A DNA stretch of 17,815 bases, from the NCBI GenBank assembly GCA_035291605.1, contig DATDRS010000518.1:1-17815 (forward strand), written 5' to 3'. The stretch is from DATDRS01 sp035291605. GTDB lineage: Bacteria > Chloroflexota > Anaerolineae > Anaerolineales > UBA6663. The position numbers were made by a program, and so were the translations under genes. The notes under the pieces are model-generated. The model was not told the DNA's origin, did not search any database, and saw only the letters and a list, made by a program, of their open reading frames with translations. Shown piece by piece: positions 13,082-17,815 of the stretch (its first letter is position 1; every line of letters starts with the position of its first letter).

Positions 13082-13150
13082 ATGTCCTGCCCCCCTCGTC
13101 TGAGTCAACCACCGCGCGCGGCCGGCGGCATATCCCGGCGCGATGGCTAA
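13082..13150 (+). CDS. Candidate 22-residue leader ORF overlapping ctaA
   Basis: ATG at 13082 opens a frame encoding MSCPPRLSQPPRAAGGISRR plus two more residues, ending with TAA at 13148-13150. Its end overlaps the ctaA start (ATG 13143-13145) by 8 nt. ctaA itself has no Shine-Dalgarno (CCGGCGCG precedes it), so re-initiation after this leader could be its route to translation. There is no similarity to known leader peptides. It could equally be chance in GC-rich DNA. Confidence 0.3.
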   Translation: MSCPPRLSQPPRAAGGISRRDG

Positions 13151-14162
13151 CGCCGCGCGGCCGGCCGCGCCGGATGTAGACCGCTTCAGGTGGCTGGCTT
13201 TGACCGCCTCCCTGATCACCTATCTGCTGATTGTCGTCGGCGCGATAGTGCGGGTCACCGGCTCCGGACCGGGATGCGGCGGGCACTGGCCGCTGTGTAA
13301 CGGCCAGTTCTTCCCGCCTCTGACCTCCTGGCCGGTCTTCATTGCGTTATCACATCGTATCCTCGTCGCGTTGGCTGCGCCGCTGATCTTCGGCACGGCA
13401 TGGGCGGCCTGGCGCAGCTTTCGACGCGTGCGCTGGATCGTCTGGCCCGCGCTGCTGGCGCTGGCGCAGTTCGCTATTCAAGTCCTGCTGGGGGCGGCGA
13501 CCGTCGCGACGGCGCTCAGCCCGGCGATCGTCGCCATCCACCTGGCCAGCGCCCTGCTGGCGCTCGCGTTTTTGCTCATCGTCACCGTCGTCGCGTTCCA
13601 GCTCAAAAACGATCCGCGTCTCGGCGATTCGCTTTTGTACTTTGACGCAGTGAGCCGGCAGGTTGGAATAGCGGCCCTGGGTGTGTATGCGCTGATCGTC
13701 ACGGGGGCGCTGGTCACGGCGAACCGCGCGGGCGCGGCGTGCGAGGGCTGGCCGCTGTGCAGCGGTTCGTTGGCGCCTGACACGGTATCGGGACTCTGGC
13801 ACATGGGACACCGGTATGCGTCGGGCGTGGTCGGCATCATGCTGGCGGTCTCGGTCGCGCAGGCCTGGCGGCTGAGGCGCGAAAATGCGCCAGTGGTCGT
13901 CGCCGCCACGGTCACGGGCCTGTCCTTCGGCGGCCAGGTTGTCGTCGGCGCACAGGATGTCTTGCACGGGCTGCCCGCCGTCCTCAATGGTCTGCACGTC
14001 GCCCTGGCGGCGGCGGTATGGGCAGGCATGGTCGTCTTTGCCGTGCTGGCCATGCAGTACGTCCGGCTCTCGCCGCTCAAGTTTGCAGTTCCGGCCTCGG
14101 CGCGTGCTCAGCCCGGGTGGATGGCCGCCTTCGCGGCTCACTTCATCAAGCTCCGTCCGTAA
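13143..14162 (+). CDS. ctaA: Heme A synthase
   Basis: The product has 339 residues and about eight hydrophobic spans in two similar halves, as in CtaA/COX15. The enzyme oxidises the C8 methyl of heme O to give heme A for aa3-type oxidases. The first half has GAIVRVTGSGPGC (33-45) and the Cys pair Cys45/Cys52, as in the Bacillus-type enzymes, then His71 (LSHRI) and His133 (AIHLAS). The second half has the second Cys pair Cys200/Cys206, WHMGHRYASG with His220 and His223, and NGLHVAL near residue 283. These are the expected heme-ligand histidines. The residue three before His71 is Ala68; many homologues have Glu here. Translation probably depends on the upstream leader. A clear terminator follows. 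No cyoE/ctaB is in the window. Confidence 0.92.
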   Translation: MANAARPAAPDVDRFRWLALTASLITYLLIVVGAIVRVTGSGPGCGGHWPLCNGQFFPPLTSWPVFIALSHRILVALAAPLIFGTAWAAWRSFRRVRWIVWPALLALAQFAIQVLLGAATVATALSPAIVAIHLASALLALAFLLIVTVVAFQLKNDPRLGDSLLYFDAVSRQVGIAALGVYALIVTGALVTANRAGAACEGWPLCSGSLAPDTVSGLWHMGHRYASGVVGIMLAVSVAQAWRLRRENAPVVVAATVTGLSFGGQVVVGAQDVLHGLPAVLNGLHVALAAAVWAGMVVFAVLAMQYVRLSPLKFAVPASARAQPGWMAAFAAHFIKLRP

Positions 14163-14168
14163 CATCTC

Positions 14169-14186
14169 ATCGCCGCGGCGATTTTT
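14169..14186 (+). terminator. Intrinsic terminator after ctaA
   Basis: ATCGCCGCGGCGAT (14169-14182) is a perfect palindrome that folds as a 5-bp stem with a CGCG loop; TTTTT (14182-14186) closes it. It begins 7 nt after the ctaA stop. Confidence 0.75.
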
Positions 14187-14198
14187 GGCTTCGGAGTG

Positions 14199-14240
14199 TA
14201 TAATTCGCCTGCCGCCCGCCGGGCGCTCCGCACGGGCGGC
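14199..14240 (+). promoter_or_regulatory. Promoter -10 and GC-rich 5' leader hairpin of the cytochrome gene
   Basis: TATAAT at 14199-14204 is preceded by GTG; no convincing -35 is seen. Transcription would start near 14211, where GCCGCCCG (14211-14218) can pair perfectly with CGGGCGGC (14233-14240). An inner GCCCG/CGGGC palindrome competes. The leader to the start codon is about 80 nt. The hairpin could control translation or stability. Confidence 0.45.
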
Positions 14241-14291
14241 GCGAAACTCAAAACCCGTCCGACGCCGTGGGCGGACTAAGGAGGAGACTCT

Positions 14292-15548
14292 TTGTTGCGT
14301 CGCTATCTGCCTTCCATACTTTTTTTGTTCGTCTTGCTTGTCGCCGGTGGTTCGGCGGTTTACTTCACGAGCCAGCCTTCGTACTCGACCAGCGGCCTGG
14401 CGGCCCAGGTCGCCAAAGTGCGCGGCTACTACGTCCCCACCTTCACCCTGGACGCCCAGGGACAGACGATGGGCCTGATCTTTGTAGGCAGCGTGGTCGG
14501 CATCCTTGTGTTGACGATCGGCCTGGGCGCGGGTTTAGCCATCGCTTTCAATCAATTTACTAAAGTGCAACTGGCGCCGACGGGCAGCGCCCAGGCGGCG
14601 CCCAGGCCGCCCGCCGAGCGAGCCTCGAAATCCGGCGCAGCGCCCTCGGTGTTTTTGTCGGATCAGCGCTCGCTAACTATCTTCTGGGTTTCGCTCATCG
14701 TCCTGGGGATTGCCTTGATGGTCATCCGTTACTGGGGCAAGTCGCTGGGGACGCTCCCCGGCCTGTCGGAGATGGCGAATATGAAAGTCTTCCGGCTGCC
14801 GGGCGAGCATATCGAGGGCCTGCCTCCGTTCATCGCCGGGCCAGGCGACGACGTCACCGGCCTCCAGCTTGTGATTGGCATGGTCGTCGGCACAATCGTC
14901 GGGACAGCGGTGGTGAGTTTCGCGCTGGCGCGCGCCTTTACCATGCTGGACGAGAGAGTCAAGATGGGTGACAAGTTGCCCCAGACGGCGCTGGATGATC
15001 TGATGGCTGACCTCCTCGCCGTTGTCGAAAGACGCAAACCGGTCGGGTCGCTCGCCCCGGCCAGGGGGGTGGATCGGGCGTTGCTGACTCTGGATGTGAT
15101 CCTGGTGCTGGTGATCGTGGCGCTGGTGGGTTCGTGGATGGTCTCCAACCGCGGCGCAGCCGCAGTCGTGAGCCAGCCACCCAGGAGCGCCTCGTCTTCG
15201 GGGCAGGGGGGCGGGGAGCTGGACGCGCTGAAAGGGGAATTCGCCTCGCTGCCGGGCGGCAATCCGGAAGCGGGCAACGCGGACTTCGCCGCGAAGGGGT
15301 GCTCGGGCTGCCACTCGCTGGAAGCGGGCGTGAAGATCGTCGGGCCGTCACTCAAGGGCGTGGTGGGCGAAACGGAAAAACGCCGGGCGGGTTATCCGCC
15401 GGAGATTTACTTCTACGAATCCGTGACGCGCCCCAGCGCCTTCATCGTCCCCGGTTTCCAAGACGGGTTGATGCCGAAGGACTTCAAAGAGACTCTGACG
15501 CCGCAGGAACTGGCCGACGTGATTGCGTTTCTGATGACGCGGAAATAA
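14292..15548 (+). CDS. Five-span membrane protein with C-terminal cytochrome c domain
   Basis: The product has 418 residues. Membrane spans lie at about 7-25, 61-86, 129-147, 191-214 and 265-284. After a Ser/Gly-rich linker comes one c-type cytochrome domain (about 325-418) with the heme motif CSGCH at 337-341 (KGCSGCHSL) and a probable axial Met394 (GLMPKDF). TPQELADVIAFL closes it, as in mono-heme cytochromes c. Five spans put the heme domain outside if the N-terminus is inside. An ideal AAGGAGG lies 7 nt before the TTG start (a second TTG follows directly). The N-terminal membrane part is not a family I recognise. Together with ctaA upstream, it probably delivers electrons to a heme-A terminal oxidase, but the oxidase subunits are not here. 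The gene has its own promoter. Confidence 0.85.
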   Translation: MLRRYLPSILFLFVLLVAGGSAVYFTSQPSYSTSGLAAQVAKVRGYYVPTFTLDAQGQTMGLIFVGSVVGILVLTIGLGAGLAIAFNQFTKVQLAPTGSAQAAPRPPAERASKSGAAPSVFLSDQRSLTIFWVSLIVLGIALMVIRYWGKSLGTLPGLSEMANMKVFRLPGEHIEGLPPFIAGPGDDVTGLQLVIGMVVGTIVGTAVVSFALARAFTMLDERVKMGDKLPQTALDDLMADLLAVVERRKPVGSLAPARGVDRALLTLDVILVLVIVALVGSWMVSNRGAAAVVSQPPRSASSSGQGGGELDALKGEFASLPGGNPEAGNADFAAKGCSGCHSLEAGVKIVGPSLKGVVGETEKRRAGYPPEIYFYESVTRPSAFIVPGFQDGLMPKDFKETLTPQELADVIAFLMTRK

Positions 15549-15607
15549 TTTCGCGATGTGCTGATCACGGCATGAGGATCGGGCAGGCAATTGAAACGGC
15601 TTCAAGC

Positions 15608-15632
15608 AACACCAGGCGGTTCTCCCGGTGTT
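15608..15632 (+). other. Hairpin in front of the DinB-like gene
   Basis: AACACC (15608-15613) pairs with GGTGTT (15627-15632), with two further GG/CC pairs inside across a mismatch. It lies between the cytochrome stop and the next ATG, 19 nt before it. It may be a weak terminator or a leader structure. Confidence 0.25.
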
Positions 15633-15651
15633 ATTGTTCGAGGAGACGGAT

Positions 15652-16134
15652 ATGCAGCGGGACGAAGTGGTGAAGGCTTTGAAAGAGTCGCGCACGCAGA
15701 TGGAAGCGGCGCTGGCCGGCCTGACCGAGACGCAGATGACCGATCCGGGCGTCGTCGGCGACTGGTCGGTGAAGGACGTCCTCTCGCATCTCATTGCATG
15801 GGAAGCGGAACTGGTGACGCTGCTGGCGAAAGCCCGGCAAGGCAAACCGCCGCAGCCGCCCGCGCGCAGCCAGAAGGACATTGATGCGCAGAACGCCAAA
15901 TGGCATAAAGAAAACAAGAACCGCCCGCTGGACCGGGTGCTGGCCGATTTTCACGGCGTGCGCAAACAGACCCTGCGGCAGGTCGAGGCGCTCAGCGACG
16001 AGGAGATCAACGCGCCGAGGCCGTGGCTGCGGGGCGAGGCGCTGTTGGAATGGATCGAAGGGGACGGTTTTGGGCACGAGGCCGAGCACGCGGCGCAAAT
16101 TGTAGAATGGCGTAAGATGAAGTTGGGAGAGTGA
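15652..16134 (+). CDS. DinB/ClbS-like four-helix protein
   Basis: The product has 160 residues. WSVKDVLSHLIAWE (38-51) and FGHEAEHAAQIVEWRK (140-155) are the two signatures of the DinB superfamily, more exactly the ClbS/DfsB branch. His46, His142 and His146 would form the metal site. Members include metal-dependent hydrolases, thiol transferases and the colibactin-resistance protein ClbS; the substrate here is unknown. GAGGAGA lies 6 nt before the ATG at 15652, which decides this start over the in-frame start at 15628. It precedes the YgfZ-like gene by 34 bp and is probably in one operon with it. No link to DNA damage is shown. Confidence 0.82.
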   Translation: MQRDEVVKALKESRTQMEAALAGLTETQMTDPGVVGDWSVKDVLSHLIAWEAELVTLLAKARQGKPPQPPARSQKDIDAQNAKWHKENKNRPLDRVLADFHGVRKQTLRQVEALSDEEINAPRPWLRGEALLEWIEGDGFGHEAEHAAQIVEWRKMKLGE

Positions 16135-16168
16135 GCGTGAAGAGGCGTAGAGCGGAGGGCGAAGAGCA

Positions 16169-17188
16169 ATGGCTGAGGTGTTGAAATCAAGCGCCGAGAC
16201 CATCGAGATCGGCGGGCAGAGGGTTCCGTTGCATTACGGCGATCCGAACGCCGAGTATTGGGCCGCGCGGAGGGGCGCGGTGGTGATTGACCGTTCGCAC
16301 GAGGGGCGCCTCCGCGCGGTGGGCCGTGACCGGATTGATTTGCTGCACCGCATGTCCACGAACGACCTGGACGGCCTGGCGGTCGGGGAAGCGCGCCCGA
16401 CGGTGCTGACTACAGCGCTGGCTCGCATCGTGGATGTGCTGTGGGTTCTCAACCGGGGCGAGACGGCGTTGTGCCTGACGAGCGCGGGCGCGTCCGCCTC
16501 CGTGCGCAAGTGGCTGAGCGGTTATATTTTTTACAGCGACAAGGTGAAATTTGAGGAGGCTTCAAGTGAACTGAGCCAGGTAGGGATTTATGGGCCGCGC
16601 GCGGGTGCGGCGGCGGACGCGCTCCTCGCCGGGGCTGAGGCCCTCGCCGAGAATCGTTTCGTCGAGCAAGCGGGGTTGATCGTTTTGCGCGGCCGCCCGC
16701 TGGCCGGAGATGGGTTCACCGTCATCGCGCCGCGCGACCGCCTCGAGGGCGTGTGGAATCAGGCGGTGGAGGCCGGCGCGGCTCCGGCGGGAGAAGCGGC
16801 GTATCAGTTGCTGCGGTTGGCCGCGGGCGAGCCGTACGTGGGGCGCGAGATCGCGGAGGAGTACATACCGCTCGAAGCCAACCTGTGGGGGGCGGTGAGT
16901 TTTTCTAAGGGGTGTTATATCGGTCAGGAAATCATCGCCCGCATGGAGAGCCGGGGCAAGCTGGCGCGCCGGTTGGTGGGCCTCAAGCTGGAAGCGCCCG
17001 TGGCCGAGGGGAGCGAGATCCGCGCGGGCGAGGCGCAGACGGTTGTCGGCCGTGTGACCACAGCCGGTGCGCTCCCCGACGTCGGCCCGGCGGCGCTCGG
17101 CTTCGTGAAGACCGCGCACGCCGAACCGGGCACGGTGCTGAGGGTGGGGGAGGTCAAAGGTGTGGTCGCGGCGCTGCCGCTCGTTTGA
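16169..17188 (+). CDS. ygfZ: YgfZ/GcvT-domain folate-binding protein (Fe-S cluster maintenance)
   Basis: The product has 339 residues. The defining signature K-G-C-Y-x-G-Q-E is at 247-254 (KGCYIGQE, Cys249). It is preceded by EEYIPLEANLWGAV, where the GcvT fold lines up Glu and Asn. The N-terminal part has GAVVIDRSHEGRLRAVGRDRIDLLHRMSTND (36-66), the usual opening of GcvT-like proteins. YgfZ-type proteins bind tetrahydrofolate and help maintain or repair 4Fe-4S enzymes such as MiaB. The signature separates this from aminomethyltransferase GcvT, which has no KGCYxGQE. The start ATG at 16169 has a GGAGGG about 11 nt upstream. It is probably transcribed with the DinB-like gene upstream. A 7-bp hairpin (GGGCGAG/CTCGCCC) lies just after the stop. 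Confidence 0.9.
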   Translation: MAEVLKSSAETIEIGGQRVPLHYGDPNAEYWAARRGAVVIDRSHEGRLRAVGRDRIDLLHRMSTNDLDGLAVGEARPTVLTTALARIVDVLWVLNRGETALCLTSAGASASVRKWLSGYIFYSDKVKFEEASSELSQVGIYGPRAGAAADALLAGAEALAENRFVEQAGLIVLRGRPLAGDGFTVIAPRDRLEGVWNQAVEAGAAPAGEAAYQLLRLAAGEPYVGREIAEEYIPLEANLWGAVSFSKGCYIGQEIIARMESRGKLARRLVGLKLEAPVAEGSEIRAGEAQTVVGRVTTAGALPDVGPAALGFVKTAHAEPGTVLRVGEVKGVVAALPLV

Positions 17189-17192
17189 CGAG

Positions 17193-17222
17193 GGGCGAGT
17201 GGCAGGTAAACGCCTCTCGCCC
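17193..17222 (+). terminator. GGGCGAG/CTCGCCC hairpin after ygfZ
   Basis: A 7-bp perfect stem (17193-17199 with 17216-17222) surrounds a 16-nt loop, beginning 4 nt past the stop codon. There is no T-run, so intrinsic termination is uncertain. Confidence 0.35.
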
Positions 17223-17271
17223 GCCGACATGCCACGCGCTATGGAGAGACATTCCGCCGGAACGGCTCTAC

Positions 17272-17299
17272 TTGCCTCACTATCTATTCGTGCTACACT
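17272..17299 (+). promoter_or_regulatory. Candidate promoter for the holin-like gene
   Basis: TTGCCT (17272-17277), a 16-nt spacer and TACACT (17294-17299) are present, with TG one base before the -10 (TGnTACACT). A transcript would start near 17306 with a leader of about 30 nt. Confidence 0.5.
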
Positions 17300-17336
17300 C
17301 CCCGCCCATCTATCCCCATGTGTCTGGAGATAAGCC

Positions 17337-17815
17337 ATGCAGCTCAACGACGCCCTCAGCCTTTTGGCCCAAACCCTGCTGATTATCGCCCTGCCGATTG
17401 TGATTGCTTTTCTGTTCCAGTGGGTGCGCCAGCGCAGCGCGGAGATTCACTCGCGCCTGACGGCCCAGCAGCAGCAGTTCATTGACGCGGCGGTGAGTTT
17501 CGCGGTGCGCGCCGCCGAGCAATCCGGCCTCAAACAGCAGTTGGCGGGCGGGGGGCAGGGCAAGAAGGCGTTTGCGATTAAAGCGGCGCAGGACTATCTC
17601 GGCCAGCTCGGGGTCAAGATGGACGTGAATCTGCTCTCGACGATGATCGAGGCCGAGGTGCACCAGCAGTTCTCCAACGCCGCCCCGCCCGTGGACAGCG
17701 CCGCGGCCCGCAGCGCGCTGCTCGACAAGGCCGTGCAGGCGGCAGTGCTGGCCGCCGAGCAGAGCGGCGTCAGCGGCGTGATTCAGAACGTCGGCGCGCA
17801 GAAGAAACGCTACGC
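17337..17815 (+). CDS. LLH-type holin-like protein (5' part, runs off right edge)
   Basis: The frame from the ATG at 17337 is open to the end of the window (159 codons). GGAG lies 8 nt upstream. One membrane segment (about residues 9-28, LAQTLLIIALPIVIAFLFQW) is followed by a basic, helical region. A pattern of FIDAAVSFAVRAAEQSG, a KQQ(L) linker, KKAFAIKAAQDYLGQLGVK and LLSTMIEAEV (about 48-109) matches the phage holin LLH family (Pfam PF09682). A second copy starts at about residue 131 (AVQAAVLAAEQSG, then QKKRYA) and continues outside the window. No phage genes surround it. A role in lysis or secretion is not shown; chromosomal LLH genes are common in Chloroflexota, and it may have been domesticated. 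The right edge hides the length. Confidence 0.72.
   Translation, partial: MQLNDALSLLAQTLLIIALPIVIAFLFQWVRQRSAEIHSRLTAQQQQFIDAAVSFAVRAAEQSGLKQQLAGGGQGKKAFAIKAAQDYLGQLGVKMDVNLLSTMIEAEVHQQFSNAAPPVDSAAARSALLDKAVQAAVLAAEQSGVSGVIQNVGAQKKRY

Noticed and set aside
16169..17188. Aminomethyltransferase GcvT (glycine cleavage) as the identity of this gene.
   Set aside because: The KGCYIGQE signature marks YgfZ-type proteins, and there are no glycine-cleavage neighbours (gcvH, gcvP).

Overview
The window looks like chromosomal DNA of a high-GC member of the Chloroflexota, probably Anaerolineae. This is inferred from content, not from any marker-gene comparison. The clues are secreted proteins with Thr/Pro-rich linkers (PTYTPYP type), a C-terminal YLPLI(K/T)R tail, a serine/threonine kinase carrying zinc ribbons, ScpA, an actinobacterial/chloroflexal style heme A synthase with a membrane cytochrome c, a YgfZ-like protein and an LLH-type holin-like protein. 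I see no rRNA, tRNA, CRISPR array, transposase or integrase.

Layout. (1) 1-206, minus: 5' end of a DUF192 gene running off the left edge. (2) 275-1039, plus: a lipoprotein. (3) 1176-5400, plus: a cell-surface locus. A 68-residue truncated secreted ORF comes first, then a 1291-residue secreted beta-helix protein with four large internal repeats and two carboxypeptidase-regulatory-like domains. Last is a short orphan stretch that still encodes the 3' end of another YLPLI-tailed protein. (4) 5479-6407, plus: a pentapeptide-repeat protein and a small DUF4190-like membrane protein, closed by two strong hairpins. (5) 6509-7642, minus: a single-pass membrane protein with a GGDVVGRD motif, a run of 11 threonines and a LamG-like C-terminal domain. 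(6) 7810-8205, plus: a VanZ-like protein. (7) 8302-12474, minus: small membrane protein, GT-C glycosyltransferase, Ser/Thr kinase and scpA. The first two overlap by 4 bp and the last two are 6 bp apart. (8) 12564-17188, plus: DUF4870-like membrane protein, heme A synthase (ctaA/COX15), membrane cytochrome c, DinB/ClbS-like protein and YgfZ/GcvT-like protein. (9) 17337 to the right edge, plus: an LLH holin-like protein with two copies of its domain so far.

How the parts fit. ctaA and the cytochrome c protein suggest aerobic respiration with a heme-A oxidase encoded elsewhere; YgfZ fits Fe-S cluster maintenance in the same aerobic cell. The kinase-scpA pair ties a membrane-anchored kinase to chromosome condensation genes by position only. 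The left third is devoted to envelope and secreted proteins.

The observations most worth follow-up are: the YLPLI tail and its orphan second copy, which together with the truncated 5' ORF point to past recombination; three starts that have a -10 box exactly 7 nt before the ATG and no Shine-Dalgarno (candidate leaderless mRNAs); a 22-codon leader ORF overlapping ctaA; a missing conserved Glu in the heme A synthase; and several palindromic intergenic elements. I did not find a clearly new multi-gene system.
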